Of a stretch of 33,084 bases of DNA, positions 1-8,014 are shown one piece after another; position 1 is the stretch's first letter, and each line of letters begins with the position of its first letter. Position numbers and translations under genes: made by a program. Under the pieces are notes generated by a model. The model worked only from the letters and a program-made list of their open reading frames with translations. It had not been told where the DNA came from and did no database searches. The DNA is from Promethearchaeota archaeon (GTDB lineage: Archaea > Asgardarchaeota > Lokiarchaeia > Sigynarchaeales > SOKP01): the NCBI GenBank assembly GCA_004524425.1, contig SDNN01000009.1, positions 1-33,084 of the forward strand, read 5' to 3'.

Positions 1-711
1 ATGGGGGTTCAACATTCCCAGAATTTTATTAATTTTCATGAATGGATATTGGATAAAATTGACGAAGGTGAGATCGAATTAACGAAAAAATTGGATATCA
101 GCGTGACTGTCCACGATAATTGCTATTCTAAAGCCCTTGGGGGTAAATACTGGGAAGAGCCGAGAAAAATATTGAACAAATGTGGTTGCGAACTAATTGA
201 AATGAAACATAATAGAAAGGATTCTTTATGTTGTGGTTTTGGAGCGGGTGCTTCATGGGTTAAGAATATGGCCATACCATTTGACATTATTTCTCAGGGC
301 GCCAAAAAATTTCAAGAAGCAGAAGAAACAGGAGCTAAAGCTTTAATATCTTACTGTGGAGGGTGCATATACCTTTTATGGGCTAGCAAGGAACTCTTGG
401 GCAGCAAGATAGAGCTTTTTCATATCATTGAAGTCGTGCGAATGGCCATGGGAGAGAAATTGAATTACCCAATTGATCATAAAAGGAGGGCTTGGGATAT
501 TATTTCCATAATAACTTATCAATTATTAATTTCAACGTTTCAGAAGAATTTCTTCATAAGAAAGATTACTTATGATAAAAAAAGAAGCACCTTTAGGCCC
601 AAAAAGCATAGATTATTAAGACTAATACGATTATTGTTTGAAATTTCATTGATGAGGAAATTATATTCAAAATTATTTCAATTATTAATGCCGATCATGA
701 AAACGAGATAA
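1..711 (+). CDS. CCG-domain Fe-S protein (HdrB/HdrD/GlpC-like), 5' partial
   Basis: The C-terminal part of an iron-sulfur oxidoreductase subunit of the heterodisulfide-reductase/GlpC type. One cysteine-rich CCG domain is visible: C41, then C77-C78-G about 36 residues later, then C119-GG-C122 about 40 residues on. This spacing is typical of the domain, which binds a non-cubane [4Fe-4S] cluster or hands electrons to a quinone- or thiol-type acceptor. The family normally has two CCG domains behind a ferredoxin domain, so the N-terminal half lies outside the window and the Met at position 1 is probably internal. After residue 155 comes a basic tail of about 80 residues, rich in Lys, Arg, Leu and Ile, that could lie on the membrane; I do not recognise it. 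The electron partner is not visible. Family call is firm, exact role is not. Confidence 0.8.
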   Translation: MGVQHSQNFINFHEWILDKIDEGEIELTKKLDISVTVHDNCYSKALGGKYWEEPRKILNKCGCELIEMKHNRKDSLCCGFGAGASWVKNMAIPFDIISQGAKKFQEAEETGAKALISYCGGCIYLLWASKELLGSKIELFHIIEVVRMAMGEKLNYPIDHKRRAWDIISIITYQLLISTFQKNFFIRKITYDKKRSTFRPKKHRLLRLIRLLFEISLMRKLYSKLFQLLMPIMKTR

Positions 712-828
712 AGCAATGAGGTTATAATTCTCATGAATTTATATATTCTTAAACCTAACTTTTCATATAGAGTAAATAAACTAAATGGGTATTATAAGAA
801 ACAAATCTTCCAAGAGGATATCTAAAAA

Positions 829-1059
829 ATGGTTAGCATTCAAGATATTGAAAAATTAATTGATGAGTACATGTTGGATAAAGATATTGAATTTGGTAAA
901 CTAAAACCTTATATTTTAAATGAATTTGAATGGGATGTAGATCGCATGAAAAAATTGGAGTTTCTCATCAGAGGAAAGGTTGTACCAGACGATTTAAAAT
1001 TTAGCGAATTACTAAACATGTATTTGCCGATGGAAACTTTGGTGGTACAAGAAGTTTAA
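829..1059 (+). CDS. small hypothetical protein, 76 aa
   Basis: A short acidic, mostly helical protein with no cysteines, no signal peptide and no membrane segment. I do not recognise the family. It starts at ATG 829 with a purine-rich stretch (aagagga) about 9 bp upstream and a TATA-like tattataa about 30 bp before that, which supports transcription. It stands alone in a 450-bp gap between the Fe-S protein and the amidohydrolase pair, same strand as both. Its length and spacing suggest a real small gene rather than noise, but nothing indicates a function. Confidence 0.5.
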   Translation: MVSIQDIEKLIDEYMLDKDIEFGKLKPYILNEFEWDVDRMKKLEFLIRGKVVPDDLKFSELLNMYLPMETLVVQEV

Positions 1060-1094
1060 AATAATTTCCACAATTATTTCTTTTGGATATTTTA

Positions 1095-1102
1095 TTTATA
1101 TA
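1095..1102 (+). promoter_or_regulatory. TATA box upstream of amidohydrolase copy 1
   Basis: A canonical archaeal box A (tttatata) sits about 62 bp before ATG 1161, giving an expected transcript start near 1125 and a leader of about 35 nt. A purine-rich aggggata ends a few bases before the start codon and could act as a ribosome binding site. Confidence 0.5.
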
Positions 1103-1114
1103 ATTCAAGATTAA

Positions 1115-2818
1115 AAAAAATTAATAAATTTGATTCAGATATCAAAGTAGGGGATATTTAATGAGTTTTGATATTATTATAAAGAATGGTAAAATTATAG
1201 ACGGGACGGGAAATCCCTGGTATAAAGGAGATATTGGAATAAAAGATGGATTTATAGTAAAAATTAAAAAAATTTTAACAGAAAATACCGATAAAATCAT
1301 CGATGCTAATGGTATGATTGTCTGTCCTGGTTTCATTGACATGCATTCGCATACGGATTATGCTTTAGTCTTGGGTCATCAATTTACTAGAGTCGCTTCC
1401 TTCATCCGACAGGGAATCACCACTTGTACTATTGGCATGTGTGGGGATGGATTGGCTCCAATTCCAGAGATAGATAAAGATGAAGTTATAAATTATCTGA
1501 TGAAAATAACCGGTTTGTCCATGGATATAAATATCCCATGGAGTTCTTATGGTGAATACATCGAGACCTTGAAAAGGAATAAGTGTGCAATTAATTTAGC
1601 ATGTGTTGTCGGTTATAGTAATTTAAGAATTGCTGGAGGAGCGGGCTTTGAGGATCGAGAGCCAACCTTGGATGAGTTAGACCGCATGAAAGGATATTTA
1701 AGAGAAGCTTTGGAAGCTGGCGCATTTGGGTTGAGTACGGGTCTTATATATGCTCCTCAGATTTATGCAAAGACTGAAGAACTAATTGAACTTGCGAAAG
1801 TATTAAGTGAATATAACGGGATATATTTCAGCCATATTAGAGGTGAAGGGAAAAAGTCCATAGATGCAGTTCAAGAAGCTATAGAAATTGTAAATAGGTC
1901 TAACTGCAATGGTGGGCAAATCGCACATCATAAAATTTCCGGAAAAATTTACTGGGGAAAAAGTAAGGATACATTGAAATTAATCGAAAAAGCAAATGAA
2001 AAAGGAATCAATATCACATTTGACCAATATCCATACGATAGATCCATGTGTAACTTATCAGCATCACTCCCTCCTTGGACAAGAGAAGGAACCACTAAAG
2101 ATTTAAAGAAACGATTGCAGGATCCCGAAGTCAGAAAACGCATCAAAAAAGATATAATCGACGATCTAGAAGATTGGGAAAACATGGTCCATGATAATGG
2201 ATTTGAAAGAATTTATATAGTGTCCAGATCTAGTGAAAAGTGGAAGGATGTCATGGGAAAAAATATCTCAGACATAAGTAAAATAAAAGGCTATAAAGAT
2301 GATTGGGAAACCTATTTTGATTTATTACTTGATGATCCTCTAATCACTACTGAATGCATGGGTGAAGAGGATATCATTCGTATAATGACGAATCGTTATC
2401 AAATGTTTGGAACGGATGGTGCAGGGATTCCTAACATACCTGCTCTAGGTACTTTTCACCCGCGTTTTTATGGAACTTATCCTAGAATTCTGGGTAGGTA
2501 TGTCAGAGAAAAAAATGTTTTAACCATAGAAAATGCAATTCGAAAAATGACATCGTTCCCAGCCCAAAAATTAGGCTTAAAAGACAGAGGTTTGTTAAGA
2601 GAGGGAATGTGGGCAGACATTGTTATCTTTAATCCTACAAAAATTATTGATAAGGCCACTTATGAGAATCCTCACCAGTTTCCAGAAGGAATACCTCATG
2701 TCATTGTTAATGGCGTTTTAGTAGTGGAAGATAACAAGCAAAGTAGAAAGCGCCCTGGAAAGATTCTTAGGCGACCAGATTGATGAAAATGGAATTAATA
2801 AGGAAATATTTCATTAAA
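1115..2818 (+). repeat. tandem duplication unit 1 (leader + amidohydrolase + start of amrS)
   Basis: First copy of a direct tandem duplication of about 1.7 kb. It begins in the 5' leader of the first amidohydrolase, spans the whole gene, and ends after the first ~36 bp of what was a radical SAM gene. The second copy is at 2852-4559. Leader bases just upstream of the two start codons still align (similar distance to the start, 46 versus 47 bp). Confidence 0.8.
1161..2783 (+). CDS. N-acyl-D-amino-acid deacylase family amidohydrolase (copy 1)
   Basis: A cytoplasmic metal-dependent amidohydrolase of the D-aminoacylase type, 540 aa. The family hydrolyses N-acyl-D-amino acids (some members act on other N-acyl or cyclic amides) to the free D-amino acid and carboxylate. 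Visible: the HxH metal motif H62/H64 in CPGFIDMHSHTDY; C94 in IGMCGDG, matching the metal-bridging Cys of D-aminoacylase; H225 in FSHIRGEG; H256/H257; the catalytic Asp D419 in FGTDGAG; then HPRFYGTYPR and the usual C-terminal beta-sandwich ending (REGMWADIVIFNP). Length is normal, all key residues are present, and no signal peptide is seen. A close paralogue follows directly (by eye about 70% identical). The stop codon overlaps an ATG that once began a radical SAM gene. Substrate unknown. Confidence 0.92.
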   Translation: MSFDIIIKNGKIIDGTGNPWYKGDIGIKDGFIVKIKKILTENTDKIIDANGMIVCPGFIDMHSHTDYALVLGHQFTRVASFIRQGITTCTIGMCGDGLAPIPEIDKDEVINYLMKITGLSMDINIPWSSYGEYIETLKRNKCAINLACVVGYSNLRIAGGAGFEDREPTLDELDRMKGYLREALEAGAFGLSTGLIYAPQIYAKTEELIELAKVLSEYNGIYFSHIRGEGKKSIDAVQEAIEIVNRSNCNGGQIAHHKISGKIYWGKSKDTLKLIEKANEKGINITFDQYPYDRSMCNLSASLPPWTREGTTKDLKKRLQDPEVRKRIKKDIIDDLEDWENMVHDNGFERIYIVSRSSEKWKDVMGKNISDISKIKGYKDDWETYFDLLLDDPLITTECMGEEDIIRIMTNRYQMFGTDGAGIPNIPALGTFHPRFYGTYPRILGRYVREKNVLTIENAIRKMTSFPAQKLGLKDRGLLREGMWADIVIFNPTKIIDKATYENPHQFPEGIPHVIVNGVLVVEDNKQSRKRPGKILRRPD

Positions 2819-2866
2819 ATCTTTATAAATATTTTTATAGTTCTAGACAAGAAAAAATTGATATAA
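2783..2866 (+). pseudogene. ghost of the amrS 5' end after copy 1
   Basis: The ATG at 2783 overlaps the TGA of amidohydrolase copy 1 exactly as the real radical SAM start overlaps the stop of copy 2. The first 12 codons (MKMELIRKYFIK) match the radical SAM N-terminus (MNMELIRKDFIK). Homology then stops abruptly near 2818 and the frame ends at 2864-2866 after 27 codons. This is the remnant expected from a tandem duplication whose right breakpoint fell just inside the downstream gene. It is unlikely to encode a working peptide. Confidence 0.75.
2822..2830 (+). promoter_or_regulatory. TATA-like box for amidohydrolase copy 2
   Basis: tttataaat about 70 bp upstream of GTG 2899, lying immediately after the end of the duplicated segment. 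It may have been created or exposed at the duplication junction, giving copy 2 its own promoter; alternatively copy 2 is read through from copy 1. Confidence 0.4.
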
Positions 2867-4559
2867 GTTATTCAAAGATCGAATTAGGTGTTATTTAAGT
2901 GGGTTTAGACATTATTATTAAAAATGGAAAAATTATAGATGGCACGGGCAATCCTTGGTATATAGGAGATATTGGAATTGGTGACGAAATAATACAAGTC
3001 ATAAAACGAGATTTACGAGAGGATGCCGATAAGATAATTGATGCTTCGGATTTGATTGTGTGCCCAGGCTTTATAGATATGCATTCTCATACGGATTATG
3101 GTTTATTATTAGGACACCAATTCACACGAGTCGCATCTTTCATTCGTCAAGGTATTACGACATGCGTGATTGGAATGTGTGGAGATGGAGCCGCCCCTAT
3201 TCCAAAAGGAAAAGAAAAAGAGGCTTTAAATCATATATTAAAAATGGCTGGATTAGGTTCTATGAACATCGAGCTTCCTTGGCACGCTTATAAAGAATAT
3301 TTAAAAGCGCTGGAAAAAAATAAATGTGCTATTAATTTAATTCCTGTTGTTGGATATAATAATATAAGAATTGCCGGAGGAGCTGCATATGAAAATCGAG
3401 TACCAACTAATGAAGAACTAAGAAAAATGAAAGGATATTTAAGAGAAGCGCTGGAAGCAGGGGCATTTGGAATGAGTACGGGGCTGATATATGCGCCTCA
3501 AATATATGCAAAGACTGAAGAGCTAATTGAACTGGCTAAAGTCTTGGCAGATTATAATGCATTATATTTTTCACACATACGAGGCGAAGGTAGAAATGTA
3601 ATTGATGCTGTTAAAGAAGCAATAGAGATTGTAAGGGAATCTGGCTGCGATGGAGGACAAATAGCACATCATAAAATTGCAGGAAAGATTTATTGGGGTA
3701 AAAGTAAAGAGACACTTAAGTTAATTGAAGAAGCAAATGAAGAAGGGATTAGTATAGCTTGCGATCAATATCCATATAATAGAGGGATGTTAAATTTATC
3801 GGCGACGCTTCCTCCTTGGATTAGAGAAGGAACTGAAGAACAACTAAAAAACAAGTTACGTGATCCTGATATCAAGAAACGCATCAAAAATGACATAATA
3901 AATGATTCATATAATTGGGAAAATATAATATATAATGACGGATTTGATAGAATATTTATAGTTTCAGCTCCCACAGAGAAATGGAAAGATGTGATAGGAA
4001 GAAACATTTCAGAAATTACGCGAATAAAAGGATATAAGGATGATTGGGAGACCTATTTTAAACTATTACTTGATGATCCTAATGTCACATCTGCTGTCCA
4101 GGGTGAGGAAGACATCCGTCGAATTATGACCAGCCGGTATCAAATGTTCGGAACTGATGGAGCGGGTATTCCTAATTTACCCGCTTTGGGAGCGTATCAT
4201 CCTCGATTCTATGGCACCTATCCACGAATTCTGGGAAAATATGTTCGAGAAGAGAAAGTTTTAACCTTAGAGGATGCGATTCGCAGAATGACTTCATTTC
4301 CTTCTCAGAAATTAAGATTAAAAAATCGAGGCTTGGTAAGAGAAAGCATGTGCGCTGATATCGTAATTTTCAACCCTGAAACCGTGATTGATAAGGCCAC
4401 TTATGAGAATCCTCACCAGTTTCCAGAGGGAATTCATCATGTTATTGTTAATGGTATTATAGTAGTGGAAAACAATGAGCAAAACAGAAAACGTCCTGGA
4501 AGAATTCTTAGGCGCCCAGATTGATGAATATGGAGTTAATAAGGAAAGATTTTATTAAA
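2852..4559 (+). repeat. tandem duplication unit 2
   Basis: Second copy of the unit at 1115-2818. It contains the GTG-started amidohydrolase and the intact beginning of the radical SAM gene, so it is the copy that retained the original downstream linkage. Confidence 0.8.
2899..4524 (+). CDS. N-acyl-D-amino-acid deacylase family amidohydrolase (copy 2)
   Basis: Tandem paralogue of the gene before it, 541 aa, beginning at GTG 2899 in a position that aligns with the ATG of copy 1. All metal and catalytic elements are kept: the HxH in CPGFIDMHSHTDY, IGMCGDG, FSHIRGEG, IAHHKI, DQYPYNR and FGTDGAG. Differences cluster in two places likely to touch substrate: LACVVGYSNLRIAGGAGFE in copy 1 becomes IPVVGYNNIRIAGGAAYE, and TECMGEEDI becomes SAVQGEEDI. 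That points to diverged substrate preference rather than simple dosage (inference). The stop codon overlaps the next gene's ATG (TGATG), so translation of this enzyme and the radical SAM protein is probably coupled. Confidence 0.92.
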   Translation: MGLDIIIKNGKIIDGTGNPWYIGDIGIGDEIIQVIKRDLREDADKIIDASDLIVCPGFIDMHSHTDYGLLLGHQFTRVASFIRQGITTCVIGMCGDGAAPIPKGKEKEALNHILKMAGLGSMNIELPWHAYKEYLKALEKNKCAINLIPVVGYNNIRIAGGAAYENRVPTNEELRKMKGYLREALEAGAFGMSTGLIYAPQIYAKTEELIELAKVLADYNALYFSHIRGEGRNVIDAVKEAIEIVRESGCDGGQIAHHKIAGKIYWGKSKETLKLIEEANEEGISIACDQYPYNRGMLNLSATLPPWIREGTEEQLKNKLRDPDIKKRIKNDIINDSYNWENIIYNDGFDRIFIVSAPTEKWKDVIGRNISEITRIKGYKDDWETYFKLLLDDPNVTSAVQGEEDIRRIMTSRYQMFGTDGAGIPNLPALGAYHPRFYGTYPRILGKYVREEKVLTLEDAIRRMTSFPSQKLRLKNRGLVRESMCADIVIFNPETVIDKATYENPHQFPEGIHHVIVNGIIVVENNEQNRKRPGRILRRPD

Positions 4560-5582
4560 AAAGGAAAATATCAACAAAAAATTAATAAAAATTTATCACA
4601 GTGCCTCACCTGCGAAAGAAGATGTAAAATATCTGAGGGTAAAAGTGGGATTTGCGGAACCCGAATGAACTTGAATAATGAGATCTATTCAATTGTATAT
4701 GGGTGTGCCCCTGCTCTTTCATTCAATCCAATAGAAAAAAAGCCATTATTTCATTTTTATCCTGGTTCAGTAGCTATGACTGTGGGAACATATGGATGTA
4801 ATTTTGATTGTTTTTGGTGCCAAAACCATCATTTATCCCATCCTGAAGGTTCCGTTTTAGAAAAAATCCAGAAAGAAAAAGAATATTTATCTCCTGAAAA
4901 GTTCATACAGATTGCTAAAAAAAATAATTGCCAAGGGACCTCCATTTCATTTAATGAGCCTACATTGCTTTTTGAGTATTCTCTCGATGTTTTCAAATTA
5001 GCTAATAAAGAAGGATTATACAATACCTACGTGTCAAATGGGTACATGACTGAAAACGTCCTAAAAGACCTCATTAAAGCGGGGTTAGATGCAATTAACA
5101 TTGATATAAAAGGAGATGCGAGCATGGTCGAACAATATTGTGGAGCTGACATTGAAAGGGTATGGCGTAATGCTAAAATGGCAAAAAAAATGGGGGTGCA
5201 TGTGGAAATTACCACTTTATTGATTCAAAAATTCAACACTGATGAAACGGTCGTGAAGAAAATAGCTGAGAGAATTTTAAATGATTTAGGTGCTTATACT
5301 CCATTTCACATGACAAGATTCATGCCCCATTATAAATCCTATCAATATAACCTCTCCAATGAGACCCCCATGAAATTCTTAAATAACGCCCATGAAATTG
5401 CTAAAAAAGTGGGTCTAAAATTTGTTTATTTAGGAAACGTTGAAGACCATGAATTTGAAAATACTACTTGTCCAAATTGTGCTAATATAGTAATTAAGAG
5501 GTCAGGTTTTGGCGTTCGGGAATTGAAGATAGATCAAGACGGCAATTGTGAATATTGTGGCTTTCCTATATGTATCAGGTGA
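4524..5582 (+). CDS. amrS: AmmeMemoRadiSam-type radical SAM enzyme (AmrS-like)
   Basis: A radical S-adenosylmethionine enzyme of the AmrS/COG1180 type (pyruvate formate-lyase activase-like), 352 aa. An N-terminal cysteine motif (CLTCERRCKISEGKSGICG) precedes the family block ending IEKKPLFHFYPGS. The [4Fe-4S]/SAM motif C92-x3-C96-x2-C99 lies in GCNFDCFWCQN. A C-terminal Zn-ribbon-like pair (CPNC near 317 and CEYC near 343) is also usual for the family. The family's name comes from frequent co-occurrence with MEMO and AMMECR1 proteins, whose substrate is unknown; neither partner is in this window. ATG 4524 is preferred over TTG 4521 because it forms a TGATG overlap with the upstream stop, an arrangement also preserved in the ghost at 2783. 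ATG 4530 is another possible start. Confidence 0.88.
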   Translation: MNMELIRKDFIKKGKYQQKINKNLSQCLTCERRCKISEGKSGICGTRMNLNNEIYSIVYGCAPALSFNPIEKKPLFHFYPGSVAMTVGTYGCNFDCFWCQNHHLSHPEGSVLEKIQKEKEYLSPEKFIQIAKKNNCQGTSISFNEPTLLFEYSLDVFKLANKEGLYNTYVSNGYMTENVLKDLIKAGLDAINIDIKGDASMVEQYCGADIERVWRNAKMAKKMGVHVEITTLLIQKFNTDETVVKKIAERILNDLGAYTPFHMTRFMPHYKSYQYNLSNETPMKFLNNAHEIAKKVGLKFVYLGNVEDHEFENTTCPNCANIVIKRSGFGVRELKIDQDGNCEYCGFPICIR

Positions 5583-5602
5583 ACATTATTATCCTTCTTC
5601 TT

Positions 5603-6142
5603 TTAGTTCCATTTTGCTTTTAAATCTTTTCGAGTTAATTTACTGACAGTCTTGATGGTAAAATATATAAGATCACAACATTTCTTTTCCCAAATATTTG
5701 CTTCCTTATATTTCTGATATTCTTTTGTTAAATCAAATCCGCATATTTCGTGACAGCATACAGAACCAAATTCTTTTTCAAATTTGTCAGCAAATTGTAT
5801 AGCTTTTGTAAACACGAGTGGAACTTCTTTAGACCTCGTTCTTTCTTGACCACCCATAATTATTCCAATAGCAGCTATACCAGCAGAAACCACCCCACAC
5901 GGACCTTTCCATCCTTTATCATTTATATAAGAACCGAAACCACTAAAAGGTATCGCGAGATTATTATAATAAACTTTCTCAAGGTCTTTGGAATCTAACA
6001 CGTCTAATATATTGTTAAGAGTATGTGCTGCGCAACTATTGCCAAAGCTTTTGCCTTCAGGAGGTAAAGTGGTTTTCAACTCTTCAACTTTATCCTTAAA
6101 CCTTTGCATTATATCCTTTTTAGAGGATTGTTTTTCATTCAT
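5603..6142 (-). CDS. C_GCAxxG_C_C family cysteine-rich protein
   Basis: A 179-aa protein of the C_GCAxxG_C_C family, proposed redox-active or metal-binding proteins often seen near oxidoreductases and transporters. Conserved cysteines are visible: C37 in GNSCAAHTLN, C82 in GPCGVVSAG (the GCAxxG position), C129-C130 and C134 in VCCHEICGFD, and C155-C156 near the C-terminus. There is no signal peptide or membrane helix. It converges tail-to-tail with amrS (about 20 bp apart) and diverges from the alpha/beta hydrolase at 6270. Function is not established for the family. Confidence 0.8.
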   Translation of the reverse strand: MNEKQSSKKDIMQRFKDKVEELKTTLPPEGKSFGNSCAAHTLNNILDVLDSKDLEKVYYNNLAIPFSGFGSYINDKGWKGPCGVVSAGIAAIGIIMGGQERTRSKEVPLVFTKAIQFADKFEKEFGSVCCHEICGFDLTKEYQKYKEANIWEKKCCDLIYFTIKTVSKLTRKDLKAKWN

Positions 6143-6240
6143 AATGTATAGTATTACGTTAAAGGTTCATAAAAACGTTATCAAACTCAAAATGAAAACA
6201 TAAAATAAAACTTTTTTAAGAATCATGATTAAGCTACCTA

Positions 6241-6248
6241 AATTATAA
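6241..6248 (+). promoter_or_regulatory. TATA-like box for the 6270 hydrolase
   Basis: aattataa centred about 25 bp upstream of ATG 6270, so the transcript would begin at or next to the start codon (leaderless). It lies in the 127-bp divergent gap shared with the C_GCAxxG_C_C gene. Confidence 0.4.
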
Positions 6249-6269
6249 GGTTAAAGAAAAGGATTAAAC

Positions 6270-7106
6270 ATGACCGAAAATTTTACCGAGGTTAATGGAA
6301 TAAAGATATGTTATGAAGCAAAAGGTGATGGATATCCCTTGATATTGATCCATGGCGTGGGGGCTAAAAAAGAAACCTGGATTGCTCAAATCAAAGCGTT
6401 ATCGAATAGATTTAAGATAATAGCCTTGGATCTTAGAGGAACTGGTAAGTCAGATCGTCCAAATTTTCCATATACCATGGAAATGTTTGTTAATGACATA
6501 AAAGGATTAATGGATAAGCTCAAAATCGAAAAAGCTCACATTGCAGGGAGATCCATGGGAGGAATGGTAGCTCAGCATTTCGTGTTGATGTATCCTCAAT
6601 ACGTGGATAAATTGATTCTAATAACCACCTCTCCTCGATTCCCAGATGAAGAAGGCATTGATCTAATGATACAAAATAATATTGAAGAGCTACAGAAGTC
6701 AAAATTAGAGCCAATAAAGACTTTCTGGCAGAAAAGCAGATTTTTATTTCATCAGAAATTTCGAAAGGAAATGAAATCTAATCCAGATAAGAAATTTTTT
6801 GGAGTCTGGAGTCCAAGAGATTTGATCAAGGAAGATGCAATTAATCCGCCACGTGCTCAAGATATTAGAAATCAATGGCACAGCATCAAAAAACACGATA
6901 CTTTTAATAGATTAAGCGAAATTAAACATGAAACATTGTTAATTACGGCGTCTCATGATCGGCTCACTCCAAAAATAACCATGCAACAAATGAATGAATT
7001 GATGCCAAATAGTCAATTGAAAGTCATTGAAAAGTCGGGCCATTATTGCCATTTATCTAATGCAAACGAATTTAACCAAATGATTTTAGATTTTTTGGAA
7101 AACTAA
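6270..7106 (+). CDS. alpha/beta hydrolase (paralogue A)
   Basis: A 278-aa cytoplasmic alpha/beta-hydrolase-fold protein. The oxyanion-hole motif IHGVG is near residue 28, the nucleophile elbow G-R-S95-M-G-G follows a DLRGTGKSD strand, the acid is D230 in SHDRLTP, and the catalytic His is H258 in SGHYCH. The elbow is GRSMGG rather than the more common GHSMGG. A lid region (about 125-210) includes a conserved FGVWSPRDLI segment shared with the two paralogues in this window. Such proteins are esterases, lactonases or C-C hydrolases; the substrate cannot be told from sequence. The next gene is a close relative 49 bp downstream. Confidence 0.88.
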   Translation: MTENFTEVNGIKICYEAKGDGYPLILIHGVGAKKETWIAQIKALSNRFKIIALDLRGTGKSDRPNFPYTMEMFVNDIKGLMDKLKIEKAHIAGRSMGGMVAQHFVLMYPQYVDKLILITTSPRFPDEEGIDLMIQNNIEELQKSKLEPIKTFWQKSRFLFHQKFRKEMKSNPDKKFFGVWSPRDLIKEDAINPPRAQDIRNQWHSIKKHDTFNRLSEIKHETLLITASHDRLTPKITMQQMNELMPNSQLKVIEKSGHYCHLSNANEFNQMILDFLEN

Positions 7107-7155
7107 ATTTAAGACTATTTATTTTACTAAATACAATCAAAAGAAGTGAAATGTA

Positions 7156-8007
7156 ATGACCGACTTATTTGCTGATGTGAATGGCATAAAAATTTGCTAT
7201 GACATTCATGGTGAAGGAGACCCCGTTTTCTTGCTCCACGGATTTAGTGATAGAAAAGAGCATTGGCGCGCTCAAGTGGGAGAATTGTCCAAGCATTTTA
7301 AATTAATAAGGATGGATAACAGAGGTGCTGGAAGATCAGATCGTCCTAATGGAGAATACACAATGGAAATTTTCGCGTCTGATGTTGTTGGTTTAATGGA
7401 TTTTTTAGAAATTGAGAAAGCTCATATAATAGGACATTCAATGGGGGGGATGATAGCTCAAAATCTCATCATACTTTATCCAGACAGGGTCAGAAAGATG
7501 GTTTTAATCAACACTTTTGCTGGTATCAAACCACCAGGAGAACCAACAGATGATTATGAAAAGATTCAGAAAAAAAGTGCAATTGCTGGCCAAAAGGCAA
7601 TTGAAAATGATCCTTTAAATGCATTTATTAAAGGTGCAAAGGCAAGTTATTCACGTAATTTTTGGAAAATGATGAGAGAAGACCCTAAGAGGAAGTTTCA
7701 CGGAATATGGTCTGTTGAAGACCTTATAGATGAAAAAATAAAGCACGGTCCAACTCCTACTGATTTGGCTAAACAAGCTCATGCAATTGCAATGCATAAT
7801 ACTTATGAAAGATTAAATGAAATTAAGAATGAGGTTTTAATTATTGCTGCGGAAAAAGATAAATCTTGTCCTGTAAGTGCGAATAAAAAGATTCATAAAT
7901 TAATACCAAATAGCCGATTTATCGTTATTGAGAAAGCAGCACATCAATCTATTTTAGAAAAACCTCATGAGATAAATAAGATTATTATCGAATTCTTATC
8001 AAAATGA
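7156..8007 (+). CDS. alpha/beta hydrolase (paralogue B)
   Basis: A 283-aa alpha/beta hydrolase, clearly related to its upstream neighbour from the first residues (MTDLFADVNGIKICYD versus MTENFTEVNGIKICYE). Visible: LLHGF oxyanion motif near residue 28, nucleophile S95 in GHSMGGM, acid D235 in AEKDKSCP, and H263 in AAHQS. The lid carries the segment FHGIWSVEDLI. A TATA-like tatttatttt about 35 bp upstream could give it its own promoter, and gaagtg precedes the start codon. It converges with the minus-strand gene ending at 8015, only 7 bp away. Substrate unknown. Confidence 0.88.
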   Translation: MTDLFADVNGIKICYDIHGEGDPVFLLHGFSDRKEHWRAQVGELSKHFKLIRMDNRGAGRSDRPNGEYTMEIFASDVVGLMDFLEIEKAHIIGHSMGGMIAQNLIILYPDRVRKMVLINTFAGIKPPGEPTDDYEKIQKKSAIAGQKAIENDPLNAFIKGAKASYSRNFWKMMREDPKRKFHGIWSVEDLIDEKIKHGPTPTDLAKQAHAIAMHNTYERLNEIKNEVLIIAAEKDKSCPVSANKKIHKLIPNSRFIVIEKAAHQSILEKPHEINKIIIEFLSK

Positions 8008-8014
8008 GATTCAA

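Noticed and set aside
1..3. ATG at position 1 as the true start of the first gene
   Set aside because: The family needs an upstream CCG domain and usually a ferredoxin domain; the visible part begins in the middle of the family alignment, so the gene is cut by the window edge.
1..711. First gene as GlpC of the glpAB operon at the window end
   Set aside because: It is about 31 kb away with many unrelated genes between; CCG domains occur in many redox complexes.
4521..4523. TTG start for the radical SAM gene
   Set aside because: The ATG three bases on forms the stop/start overlap that is also preserved in the ghost copy.
5750..6203. Plus-strand frames opposite the C_GCAxxG_C_C gene
   Set aside because: The minus-strand frame carries the conserved cysteine motifs; these are its shadows.
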